From assembly GCA_963930775.1 (NCBI GenBank), contig OZ005700.1, positions 3,365,476 through 3,429,475 of the forward strand: a stretch of 64,000 nucleotides of DNA. The letters are read 5' to 3'. The position numbers and the translations under genes are program-made. Source of the stretch: Cliona cf. orientalis (Eukaryota > Porifera > Demospongiae > Clionaida > Clionaidae). This document shows, piece by piece, positions 46,639 to 59,400 of this stretch. Each line of letters starts with the position of its first letter. The first letter of the stretch is position 1. The notes under the pieces are model-generated. The model saw only the letters and a list, made by a program, of their open reading frames with translations. It ran no database searches and had not been told where the DNA came from.

Positions 46639-46787
46639 GGGTTAGTCTCTAGGGTTTGTGTATACGTGGACTGGAGGGGCTGGGAGGTCTGGGGCTGGGT
46701 TGTGAATGGTTAGCAGGGTTAGTGTGGGAGGGGCTGGGTTGTGTAGGGTTTGTCTATAAAATAGTTGAAATAACAGCTGCCGGCAGC

Positions 46788-46890
46788 AACAACTGTGGTG
46801 GCCGACTGGTTCCGGGGCTCTTATGTATAGGACGGAATAGAGCGAGTTCGAATCTTGCCGTACACTTTGATTTTTTTCTTTTTTTTTTTC
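46788..46890 (+). mobile_element. tRNA-like (Leu/Ser-type) SINE head with T-rich Pol III stop
   Basis: TGGCCGACTGG fits the A box and AGTTCGAATCT the B box, followed by a long T run. The acceptor arm cannot be paired at the proper distance, so a tRNA pseudogene or SINE head is more likely than a working tRNA. Confidence 0.4.
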
Positions 46891-46967
46891 CCTGTCGAAT
46901 TTTTCTAAGTGTTGATAGATCGCATTTGCGTCGTAACAAAAAGCATACTTTCAATTAAGCCATACTC

Positions 46968-47341
46968 ATAGTTGCCAACAGTCCCGATTTGAGCGGGACA
47001 GTCACGATTTTGAGGCTGTTTTCACTGTCCCGCCCGACAGACACTTTCATCAAAGGAATGTCCCGACAAAGCCGAAAAGTACCACAATAACATTTGATAA
47101 ACAAGATTATCATTACAAACTTGCAGAATAACACTCAGTTTTGACATTTTCTAGCCTGTAAAAGTCCCAAACAGCCAAAATCTTTCATGATCTTCAGCTC
47201 AGTGCTGCTAAACTGACGATCCAAATTTCGACCACACCCATGATTTTCGTTTTATTAGAGAATTTTGAGGTGGGCGTAGGCCGTGATGTGGGTGTGGCAC
47301 ATGCATGTCCCGGCCAGTAAACTCAGGAGGTTGGCAACTAT
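46968..47341. mobile_element. 374-bp MITE in the 5' flank of convertase 2
   Basis: ATAGTTGCCAAC at the left and GTTGGCAACTAT at the right are inverted ends, with CATACT on both sides as a likely target duplication. The equivalent sequence before convertase 1 (near 40395) lacks it, so it inserted after the gene duplication or was absent from the other copy. Confidence 0.7.
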
Positions 47342-47464
47342 GCATACTATTATGATAGTTCACCAACCGTTCACTATAACAACAGGATGTAGATGTTACA
47401 GCTATAAAAGCACAAATTTTGGCCATAAACTCAAAACCATTTGCAACTCTATATTATAACAAAG

Positions 47465-50400
47465 ATGAAATCCTTGGGCACATTTCTGCTTCTGACTACT
47501 ATCAATCAAGTGCTTTGCATGCACTTACCTGACAACCCTCGTCAGCAGCGCTCATCTGGAAACTCAACATTGCCATCATTACTATCAATAGAAAAGATTC
47601 GATACAGCAATGACTGGGCTGTAGAGATTCATGGAGGGCCTGAAATGGCAGACCAAATAGCAAGAAGGTTTGGATTTATCAACTTGGGACAGGTAAAAGT
47701 TATTAACATAATTTAGGAACCATGCACACGGACATAAGCATATATATAGCTAATTGCTTTAATTTAATATTCCAGATAGGAAATCTGAAGACAATGTATC
47801 ATTTTCAACTGGATATCAATGACACCATTAGACAGGACAGTGAATATCACTTTCTGGCATCTAGAAAGCATGGAGAATGGAGTCAAATTGGAGAGAAGCT
47901 TGTCACAAAATCAATGCAAGAAGAAATGCAAGGCATGGTGAGTTAGAACTAGGCTAAGCTATACCATACACTGCTATAATATTATAGCGACTACATAGTT
48001 ATATACATAATATATTATTATCATAGTATATCTTGCGTACGTACGTACGTATACGTTTGTCTTACTGTTTGTCTATAATATTTCTTGCAATTACAAAGGA
48101 CACAAAAATTTAATAGCAAAATGCTGGTGATAAACTTGTGCCCGTATGTAAGATTTAAACGAAGATATGATAGTGTTAATATTAGTAAGTGATGTATATA
48201 GGTAGTAAATTCCATAATCTTATACTATGAGGTACATATAAGTTATAAGAATAACAAGTATATATATATATATATATGAGGAAAAGGACAATAATGAATG
48301 AATGTGGATTTGAAGAACGAGTGACTCTTTGAATGTCATGGTGACAATAAAATATTACCAGGAAAATAAAATAAACCATAAGCTAAGATTATTCTGAACA
48401 TAGAGCACAAGTCTAGCTAGATAAGCCCTTCTTTGCTGCAAGTTTGGAACATAGAGCACAAGTCTATAGCTAGATAAGCCCTTCTTTGCTGCAAGTTTGG
48501 TACGGAGAAGGCTTCAGACGCCTATACTCCAATAATTATTATCGCAAAACTTTAGTGTCAGTCTTGGTATTATATTATGACATTGTAGTTGTCTCAGTTT
48601 CATGACTCCTTTCTAGATCATTAACCATTAGCATGAGGAGATCTCATTGTCTGAATATTCCAGATTCCTAGTTGTAAACAGCTTAATTTTCCGGAACATT
48701 AGTTAATGATACATGCATATAATTGTATATTACCTTAAAGGAATCGTTTCGTACGTACTAAAATTGAAATTTGATCGTCCATTAAGAGTAATTTACCCTC
48801 ATCTATAGCTAGAATCTCTATGCATCACACTTAGACTAGAGTTTTCAGTATTATAATAATGCAGATCTAGATGTATTACAGTATAACCAGTACTATAGTG
48901 AGTCTCCAACGAACTTTTAAATTATCATATATGTAGAAAAGGTTGAAATGACTGTAACTTATTTTTTAGAGTAGCTATAGATAATATAATCATGCATTAT
49001 TATAATATGTACCCACTATATAGCAATTATAACTAGAATTAGAGCTACCATAATATGTGACCTGCTCTGAGAAACTGAGTACAATGGTGCAAGTTTCAAG
49101 GAAAAATATTGATCACAAGTGAAGTTATGACCATTTTTATTCACTCGGGTGGATACAGTCGTTTTCTGTTTTTTAATTAAATTCTGTATTATATATCGGA
49201 GCAATTAATTGCGCCCATAGCTACATTTTACTTGATACAAATGTATAAACATAATAATATTACATCAAAATGAAGCCAGGACCTTCAATTTTTTGATAGA
49301 CTAAAAAGTAGAAAATTGAAGAAAAGCAGATTTTTTCACATTTCAGCCATTATTGCATGGAAATGAATATTTACGTGCTAAGGTCCTTTTTCTCGGAGCA
49401 GGTCACATATACGCTGTTAATTAATATACTGCTTCTCTTACGAAAGGCTCTGCATAGCCTTGAATGTATATTCCTCCAATTGAAAAACTTATTTGAGTTA
49501 ATAGTTAACAGGAACTCTGAAACCCTGCAAATTGCTTGGCTATATACCTTTGGTTTTTGCTTGCACAGTCTTGCTTTAACGCCACATAGTATTATTATAA
49601 TAACTCTCCTATATACTATAGGTTGGCTATGCTGAGCAGCAGGTACTCACAAAATATTCTAAGAAGGTATTTATTGCACCTTCAGATCCAGAATTCAGAA
49701 ATCAGTGGTCGCTGGTAAGTACTCAGACACTGAATAATGATCTGATTCACTGTTGCTCTGTTTATGTCATTGATATCCAATTGAAAATGATACATGTATA
49801 CAATCAATAAATGCAGCTAAACACAGGGCAGACAAGTGGTCCAGCTGGCAGAGATCTCAATGTTGTCCCAGCATGGATGCAAGGGATAACTGGAAAAGGA
49901 GTCGTCGTATCAGTTGTGGATGATGGTGAGTTTATAGCTGCTGATTATTATGAATGTATCCATACACTGTGCATGGGAATATCAGTATATGCATACTTGT
50001 TCATCCACCTCAGGACTAGAGAGACGCCATACAGACTTATCTCCCAACTATGTGAGTAGTACTACATGTGTTGTAGCATGCCATTGATGACTCATCAAGA
50101 ATAATTGGGGCGAGCCTGAGCGAGCCCCACATAAACGGTACAGATGCCCAGCATGGCTCTATGGACATAAGCGCGAAATATTCTATTGCGCATTCTCATG
50201 CCTGGGCTACGCGCCGTATATACGCCGTTCTAATTTAGTGAATTGCAAATTTACACTCGTGCCTGCATGTAAGTAAGCTAGGAGCTACCGTTAGTATCAA
50301 CTTCTGTACCGCGCCGGACTCCAAAAGAGGAGAGAGCGAGACAGAGCTCGTCGTCAGCTCACCAGCGCAAGGACCAGCTAAGAACGCGATAAAGATAGAC

Positions 50401-53400
50401 GTGCTGCTAACCGACCCTGACAATAGCGTGTCCAAAGAATTTCGAAAACTTGGTTCTGAAAACTGGTACAAGGATGCTACAGGCATGAAGAGCAACCTTA
50501 GAGCAGCCGAACAATATGCATATTGCTGGGGATTTACTCCGTTTTCTTGGTTCTACAACCTTTTGAAGTTACTCACTACTGTCTCTCTTTTTGCTCCTTG
50601 CATAGTACTACAGACATGGCACCATACAAACTTAGTCTCGTGAACCAGACCACTCCCTCCACAGCACTGGATGTATTGCATCACCAGCACGATGCAATAC
50701 ATCCAGTGCTGTGGAGGGAGTGGTCTGGTTCACGAGACTACATACAAACTATGGGCCACCAAGGGTCCCCAGAAAATCTACAATATCTCAGCTCTGGTTA
50801 GGAGTTCAATCACGAAACAAATTGCACCAGATAGCTCACAGAATGAGCTATCAATTGACCTCTTAACTATGTAAATTGGTTGCACAGAAGCGCCGCTAGC
50901 TTCATTTTTGTTTGTATTAAGTTTATATGGAGAAAGTGGTTTGGATGGGTATGCCATATTGCCTTGCAATGGTTTTATTTACGATTGTGTTACAAATACT
51001 GTTGGATAGTACTTGCAAATAGCATGATAGTGGGACTTCAATACTGCTTTAGGTTACTGCTGAACCTGGGGTCTCTATCTTTAGAGCCCAGCAGAGTGAG
51101 TTTCTTTCCACAATACCAAGCTATAACTATTTCTATATCACTAAATCTGAATGAAATTACCTAAAAAGTATATTCCACAAAAACGTAGGCCATCAACGAC
51201 TTGCAATGATGCATATTATTGAAATCAGCACTAGAAAAAACCTAAGGACCACTAAAAGTTTTGGAGGTAATGAATACTCACAAACCTACGCAGAAACAGC
51301 AGAAATAAGTGCCAGAAAAATTATGTATTGATGTTGCTTACCATCAAATCCAGAAAGTACAGCAAAAGAGCTGCCGATTGACGTGCGAAGCATGGAAAAC
51401 GGTCGAGAATTGGCTTGTGGATATGAAAATTTGTAATGTCACTTTATGGTGCCGCGTTTAGATAGAGTATAACGCGTAAAAAACAAGCGACGCATTTTTG
51501 CGGGTTATAATTGTCCTTTGAACTCGCTACTGACAATAGAGGCAGGCTACCGTAGACTCTGGTTAATAAGCGCATGCGCTTATAGCGGTAAACGGAATGA
51601 CAGTATGCGCTTAATAAAGGATATGCGCTTATACGGCACATAACCACGCCCACAAGCGTTTGGGCACGTGATGGATGCGAGGCCTGGGCCTGGCTAGAGC
51701 TAGCTATAGCTAACACTAGCGCTCGATCGATCGATCGAGCACTTTAACGTTTACAGTTGCCGCTCGAGCTGACGAGTGCTGGCGATTAGTCGATCTTCTT
51801 GCATGATAACGTTATTCGTGGCCATCATTTCTCCAAAGATAGCTGGAGTCCAACTACTTTCCAGCCGGTCAAGGTCAGCTTCATAGAATGCCACGCCTAT
51901 TAAGCGCATGCGCTTAAGGTACCATTAAATTGCGTGGGCGTGAGGTGGGGGATATGACACCTAAACCACATCAAAGTCATTAGTGAGGTGCACGTTGTGT
52001 AACCACGCCCTTTTAATTGCACAGGTCTCAGGGGTGTGGCTGCTAGAGCCGGAAGTGTTCATTTAATATCCTCCATGGACCGGAAGCCGAGCCGGAAGGG
52101 AGGGGCCAGGCCACGCCCAAAACAGCCCCACCCTGTTCCCCAAGGACCACCATTCTCAATCAAGTGCCTACTAACCACCGGATGTCCACCGGAAGCCCAC
52201 AATCAATCCCAATTAAAACACACAGCTTCCTCAAGGCCAAAACACACACAAACACTTGGAGGCCGTTCTGCCACACCGCCCACGCAAGAGCTCACCTCAT
52301 TTCCTGTGTGGGCGGGGCAACAACACGTCATCGCAACCACATCCGCTTCAAACCATCGTCAGCTTCCGTCCAGCCGTACAGGCCCCTCGATCGCACCGCC
52401 GTACAGTGCCTCATTAACAGACATGGCCTCACCTTTGACCTCCTGCCACGCCCCCAAAGCCTCCTCGCGGGGTTCAAAGGTCACCACCGCTTCCGGGACA
52501 CGCCCACCTATCGCCGAGGCCAAGTCCCAGGCGCCGATGTCCAAGCACTGGCCCGTGAAGCCACGCCCAATCGGAAGCAATAAAACCTGCATTAACGCAC
52601 ACGCACACACTCCACACAGTGCCAGGAACACGCCCACATGCTTAATTAGGCCAAATTAGCTTTTTTTTTTTTTTTGTCGTTGCGGTTAATAGTTAAGCAA
52701 GAATGCTTTGATCTTGCTTTGATGTGGGCAATTACCGGCCTTTTCTTCAGGAGCCACTTCCGGTCGCTAATTACACGCGCATAATCATCGCTGGCCGATT
52801 CTGGACACGCCCACCTTCGACCAAAAGCACTCGTATGGCCTCTTCGGCCACGCCCCTTCACGATTCGCTAATTGAATTAGCCATTCCTGACGCTCACGCC
52901 CACGCAATTAAATGGTACCTTAATAAACAATAGCTTATGACAAGAAGAGGGCATGCGCTTAATAAATAATGTGCGCTTAATAGCGAGGTGCGCTTAATAA
53001 CCAGAGTTTACGGTAAATTAAAATTATCTTGTCTCTTGACTGTTGGCAGACACTATGTCGAGGGAACTAGCTATCGTGCAGATGTATAGGCCTACATAGC
53101 ACTATGAGACTGTCTGTCATTGTATGCTTGGATATGTGTCGGTGGTCTGCATGATCTATTGTGCTATGGCTTTGTTAAAGTTTTCGAGTCTCAGCTACTG
53201 ACAGAGACTTTCAGAGGCTCAGCTCAGGCTCGCCCCAAACAGGCCCTGCATGACACTAGTAACTTATTACCCCTTGCGCATGTTACCCCGCGCGCATGCG
53301 CAAGGGGTAACTTAGTAATCGGTCGTGTCGTCCTTGTTATCGTTGTCGTCGTCAGTGGCGTAGCTACACCAGGGCCTACCAGGGCACAGGCCCAGGCCAA

Positions 53401-56400
53401 ACTGGCCCTTGCCCTGGTAAAATAGCCAATTCAATTAAGGATCAAGTACTGTGACCTCAAAGCAAAAATAAATGAATCATGTTAAGGTACCATTTAATTG
53501 CGTGGGCGTGAGCGTCAGGAATGGCTAATTCAATTAGCGAATCGTGAAGGGGCGTGGCCGAAGAGGCCATACGAGTGCTTTTGGTCGAAGGTGGGCGTGT
53601 CCAGAATCGGCCAGCGATGATTATGCGCGTGTAATTAGCGACCGGAAGTGGCTCCTGAAGAAAAGGCCGGTAATTGCCCACATCAAAGCAAGATCAAAGC
53701 ATTCTTGCTTAACTATTAACCGCAACGACAAAAAAAAAAAAAAAAAGCTAATTTGGCCTAATTAAGCATGTGGGCGTGTTCCTGGCACTGTGTGGAGTGT
53801 GTGCGTGTGCGTTAATGCAGGTTTTATTGCTTCCGATTGGGCGTGGCTTCACGGGCCAGTGCTTGGACATCGGCGCCTGGGACTTGGCCTCGGCGATAGG
53901 TGGGCGTGTCCCGGAAGCGGTGGTGACCTTTGAACCCCGCGAGGAGGCTTTGGGGGCGTGGCAGGAGGTCAAAGGTGAGGCCATGTCTGTTAATGAGGCA
54001 CTGTACGGCGGTGCGATCGAGGGGCCTGTACGGCTGGACGGAAGCTGACGATGGTTTGAAGCGGATGTGGTTGCGATGACGTGTTGTTGCCCCGCCCACA
54101 CAGGAAATGAGGTGAGCTCTTGCGTGGGCGGTGTGGCAGAACGGCCTCCAAGTGTTTGTGTGTGTTTTGGCCTTGAGGAAGCTGTGTGTTTTAATTGGGA
54201 TTGATTGTGGGCTTCCGGTGGACATCCGGTGGTTAGTAGGCACTTGATTGAGAATGGTGGTCCTTGGGGAACAGGGTGGGGCTGTTTTGGGCGTGGCCTG
54301 GCCCCTCCCTTCCGGCTCGGCTTCCGGTCCATGGAGGATATTAAATGAACACTTCCGGCTCTAGCAGCCACACCCCTGAGACCTGTGCAATTAAAAGGGC
54401 GTGGTTACACAACATGCACCTCACTAATGACTTTGATGTGGTTTAGGTGTCATATCCCCCACCTCACGCCCACGCAATTTAATGGTACCTTAACCCGCGT
54501 TAACCTATTATATAATAATGTATGAGAGTTACTTCAGTTGCACACACTTTTTAATTCTCCCATGACAGTTCTCAGCATAATCCAGTTAATCATAGTAATT
54601 AACACCGTGTTCACTCCACTACACATAATTATATCAAGTATGCATGCCAGTCTGGCATATTGCACGTACTTCTTGTTCAGTTTTGAAAATTATTATGGGA
54701 CAATTAAGGTACCATTTAATTACGTGGGCGTGAGCGTCAGGAATGGCTAATTCAATTAGCGAATCGTGAAGGGGCGTGGCCGAGAGGCCATACGAGTGCT
54801 TTTGGTCGAAGGTGGGCGTGTCCAGAATCGGCCAGGGATGATTATGCGCGTGTAATTAGCGACCGGAAGTGGCCCCTGAAGAAAAGGCCGGTAATTGCCC
54901 ACATCAAAGCAAGATCAAAGCATTCTTGCTTAACTATTAACCGCAACGACAAATTACACAACAAGTAGAAAAAAAAAGCAAATTTAAATAATTAAATAAT
55001 TAAATAATCTAATTCATGGGGGGTTTGGGAGCACTTGGGGGGATAATTTTTACATGGGCACGCAGAATGGGTCAAAACTAGAATTTTGATGGCGGGAAAT
55101 TTTGATTCACACCTTACAATTAAAGTTATGGCCCTTTGAAGTTTCCCCATATGTTTGTATAGGAAGCCATGCATTTGCAATGTTTCCGCCCACGCGCTAC
55201 GTGAGGGGCGGGGCTACGCGCGCACATAGACGTGTCGACCTTTACCCAATTTGGCCAAAATTGGAGTATAGGCTGCCTGCTTGCATTGTATGGCTCTACT
55301 AAGCATCCAGCTCAACTATATCATGGTTTCCGGACAATTTTTTTTCTGCTTGTTGTGTGGTCTCCTTGAAAAAAAAAAAAAAAAAAAAAAGCTAATTAGG
55401 CCTAATTAAGCATGTGGGCGTGTTCCTGGCACTGTGTGGAGTGTGTGCGTGTGCGTTAATGCAGGTTTTATTGCTTCCGATTGGGCGTGGCTTCACAGGC
55501 CAGTGCTTGGACATCGGGGCCGGGGACATGGCTGCGGCGATGGGTGGGCGTGTCCCGGATGCGGTGGTGACCTTTGAACCCGTCCAGGAGGCTTTGGGGG
55601 CGTGGCAGGAGGTCAAAGGTGAGGCCATGTCTGTTAATGAGGCACTGTACGGCGGTGCGATCGAGGGGCCTGTACGGCTGGACGGAAGCTGACGATGGTT
55701 TGAAGCGGATGTGGTTGCGATGACGTGTTGTTACTCCGCCCACACAGGAAATGAGGTGAGCTCTTGCGTGGGCGGTGTGGCAGAACGGCCTCCAAGTGTT
55801 TGTGTGTGTTTTGGCCTTGAGGAAGCTGTGTGTTTTAATTGGGATTGATTGTGGGCTTCCGGTGGACATCCGGTGGTTAGTAGGCACTTGATTGAGAATG
55901 GTGGTCCTTGGGAAACAGGGTGGGGCTGTTTTGGGCGTGGCCTGGCCCCTCCCTTCCGGCTCGGCTTCCGGTCCCTGGAGGATATTAAATGAACACTTCC
56001 GGCTCTAGCAGCCACACCCCTGAGACCTGTGCAATTAAAAGGGCGTGGTTACACAACATGCACCTCACTAATGACTTTGATGTGGTTTAGGTGTCATATC
56101 CCCCACCTCACGCCCACGCAATTTAATGGTACCTTAAGTAGTAAGTGCAAGTAATATTATGCCAGTAACAAACTCGCATGTTTGACGTAGTTATGTATAG
56201 TGGAGTGAATACTTCATTAATTAATCACTATGATTAACCGAGTTATTTTGAGAACCATCATGGGAGAAGGTAGTGCATGTATGCATGCAACTTAGGCAAC
56301 CCACATTATGGGTTAAGTTAACAACCCACTTGTTTTGGCTGTGAGGTATATAGTTATTACAAATGTAATAAGATTTTTTTCATTGGGTTGGGAGAGATCG

Positions 56401-59400
56401 AGGTCGATAGGAGTCTCAAATTCTCAAGTCACTACTGGGTCCACCAAGTGCCCGGGTAACGTTACAAGTCTAGATACGCCACTGGTCGTCGTTAGCACAA
56501 AAATCGCCATATCTCGAGATGTAGGCATCTAAGCGACTTGTAAGTACAACGAATCAATCGAATTCGGCGAAAAACTGGCTTCAGTCCGTGTCAAATCGAG
56601 GGATATATGGTCCACGAGCGTCACAAATTGTGCCTTTTCGTTGGCCACCGTAGCCACGCCTATCGACAGTGCCCACAATGATTAATACATGATGCATGCC
56701 CACTGTGCTTTCTGCTCATGCGCACAACTAAGTGGCCAAGCGTATGACTGGTAAAGATCGTCGATGTTCTAAATAACATCTATAGTGACTGAAACTTGAA
56801 GCTTATGGAACCAAAGATAGCTATACTATAGCTATAGCTATACTATAAATATTATAGGTAAAAGTGCATGCTTCCTAGGTCTGGGTGCAGAGAGCACTTT
56901 TCAAGTCTCACCGGGACCCCCAGCAACTAAGCGGCATTTTCATCAATTATAGCCATGCACCAAAAGTAAATCTATAAATTTAATTGCGCAATATGGAGCT
57001 TATTTTGTGTCAAAATCATGAATTTGATTTTTAGAGTGAAATACAATGTGATCAGGCAATATCAACTTCAAATTTGATATTCACTTTGATTTTCTGTTCG
57101 ATTTTCAATTTGATTTTCAATACGATCTTCAATTTGATTTTTCATTTGATTTTCTGTTCAATTAACTTTTCGCTTTGACTTTCGATTGTTCACATTTCAT
57201 TGTTCTATAACCCAGATCAGGTTCCAATGCTCATTTTCATGAGTGTAATGCTGTCTCTCAACAATAATTTACTTGCCTGGCGACCTTTATTAGTTTTTAT
57301 TAGCAAGAATTAACCACTGTGAGGTTCCTATCATTCAACTTGAGAGCAATATTTCACTTCGGTTTGTGCTGCATTGAATATAATAAATGTCACCATGCAA
57401 GTTAAATGTAATTATTGTTGAGAGAGGATTGCACTCTAATGAAAATGACCAATGGAACCTGTTCTGGGTTATAGAGTAATGGAATATGAAACGATTGAAA
57501 ATCAAACAAAAATTTAACCGAGAATCAAGTGAAAAATCAAATTGAAGATCACATTGTGAAAGTCAAATCGAAAATCGAATGGAAAATCAAATTGAAAATC
57601 AAATTGAAAATCAAATCAAAAATTGAATTGAAAATCAAGTGAAAATCAAATTGAAAATCGAATGAAAAGTCAAAATTTAAACTACGAACAAAATGAAAAC
57701 TTTATTTCACAGTTGATACTGCCCGATCACATTATATTTCACATTCTAAATCAAAATTCTGATTTTTGACACAAAATAAGCTCCATAGCGCAATGTGCGC
57801 GCAGGGTATGTGCTCTACAGAGCTCTAGTTTTGTAACATGTAATCAAGAGTAATACCTTATTTTTGTAACATGTGAACATTATTTAGGATCCTGAAGCAA
57901 GCTGGGATTTTGTGCGTGATGATGGAGACCCTACACCAGATACACTCTTTGGAAGTGAGGCAGACCGTCATGGCACAAACTGTGCTGGAGAGATAGGCAT
58001 GGCTAAGAGCAATGGCCGCTGCGGGACTGGAGTTGCTCACGACTGCAATTTGGGTGGACTCAAGATTAACATCAGCAGTTTATCAGATTTGCAAGTTGCA
58101 GATGCTCTAGGCCACAATGATAGTTATATTAGTGTCTACAGTAACAGCTGGGGACCACTAGACTTCGGCTTTTCTGTAAGTGGACCTGACTTTTTGTCAT
58201 CACTGACATTGATACTTGGAGCTCTGGCCGTAAGGATTTTGTGATTATTAGATATTGATAAGTTGGTCATTGGTATCATCCATTATACTCATAGGGACGA
58301 GATGGGAAGGGCAATATCTATGTTTGGGCTGCTGGCAATGGAGGAGGTTTCTTGGACTCTTGTGCGGCTGATGGCTATGTTTCAAGCATCTACACTATTG
58401 GGGTTGGAGCTGCTGATCAATTTGGCATCCAGGCTGAGTATGATGAGGAATGTGCATCGAAGATGGTTGTGACATTTAATCACAACTCTGCAACTTTTAC
58501 AAGTTCTCCTTTTGATCAAGTGGTATATCCATGTTAACTTCAAGTCATAAGCCATTAATAACAATAATATGATGAAGCCACAGTACTTCAAAGCTAGTAC
58601 AAACCACATAATACTCTAGAAGTCTCATATAAGCTAGGGTGTATGAAATTACACCCTAGCTGCATTTTCAAGTATGGTGGAAAACACTCCCTAATGTCTG
58701 GTTTAATTGTGGCATCATAGTACAAGTCAACAGTACTATGGTATATGGGTTGTACCCTTCATGTGGTATAATGGAACTCCTTGGGCTTTACCCTTGGAAT
58801 TCCATTATACCACACTCAGGGTACAATACCCATACTCTTTAGAAAACCCTATTTACTGCTATTACCTGTTTCTACTTATTGTACCCAGATCAGACTTCAA
58901 TGCTTAAATAATAATTTTTTTAGACTACAACAACTCTGAATAGCAGGTGCACGGATGATTTTACTGGAACAAGTGCCTCCACACCACTTGTATCGGGAGT
59001 GATCGCTCTGGCACTACAGGCAAAGTAAGCATTGTCAAGGAGTTTACTATCTCGTTTGAAGTTGCTGGATGCACTAGCTAGAGTACTAGTATTGAAATTG
59101 AATTCACTCTTGGGGGGGGGGGGGGGGGGGAGGGGGGGCATTAGCTATCACCACCCTAGCTTGACCTATACATATCCTAATTATGCAGTCCAAACATGAC
59201 ATGGCGTGATGTGCAGTATCTACTTGCCTACACATCAGATTCCAGTCGTCTGATCAACGGTGACTGGAGAGTGAATGGAGCAGGGCTGAGGGTGTCACAC
59301 AAACATGGATTTGGTGCCATTGATGCGGAGGCCATGGTGACTAGGGCAAAGAGGTGGATCAATGTCCCACCACAAAGGATAGCTCGAATCAATGCATCGA

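Larger units (their letters stand above)
45481..47464. other. Intergenic region between the two convertase genes
   Basis: 2 kb without a recognisable gene. It contains the 3' flank of copy 1, low-copy GC-rich stretches near 45700-46450, an AAT microsatellite near 46490, a dispersed repeat, a tRNA-like sequence, a MITE, and the conserved promoter segment of copy 2. Confidence 0.6.
50105..53259 (+). mobile_element. Helitron-like element, family B, large copy in convertase-2 intron 5
   Basis: Starts TTGGGGCGAGCCTGAGC after AATAA and ends with hairpin CAGGCCCTG and CACTAG before T. It carries more unique DNA than the other copies, including a frame remnant at about 50340-50643 ([20 protein letters not shown]). 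It contains a 49-bp perfect palindrome and a nested element at 51548-53015. Confidence 0.65.
53353..56484. mobile_element. hAT-like non-autonomous element with a perfect 8-bp target duplication
   Basis: CAGTGGCGTAGC at 53353 and its near-inverse GATACGCCACTG ending at 56484 are flanked by GTCGTCGT at 53345-53352 and 56485-56492. An 8-bp duplication and a CAGTGGCGTA terminus are typical of hAT elements. Much of its present length is two TTAA elements, copies B and C. No transposase. Confidence 0.82.
53260..57828 (+). mobile_element. Helitron-like element, family A, split by later insertions
   Basis: The left part (TTACCCCGCGCGCATGCGCA near 53284, then TAATCGG) joins across the hAT-like insertion to AAAATCGCCATATCTCGAG at 56500. 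The right end is GCGCAGGGTATGTGCTCTAC with terminal TCTAG at 57824-57828. It begins directly at the end of the family B copy. It contains a hAT-like element and a fold-back element. Confidence 0.6.

Noticed and set aside
46788-46870. Functional class II tRNA
   Set aside because: Good A- and B-box resemblance, but the acceptor arm is not at the right distance.
52036-52659. 207- and 139-codon open frames repeated in every TTAA element
   Set aside because: They overlap in different frames and have antisense partners; the region is GC-rich with few stops by composition and shows no known domain. They are counted as by-products of the repeat, not genes.
53120-53425. 101-codon open frame spanning the Helitron-like/hAT-like junction
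   Set aside because: It crosses three element boundaries and has no recognisable domain.
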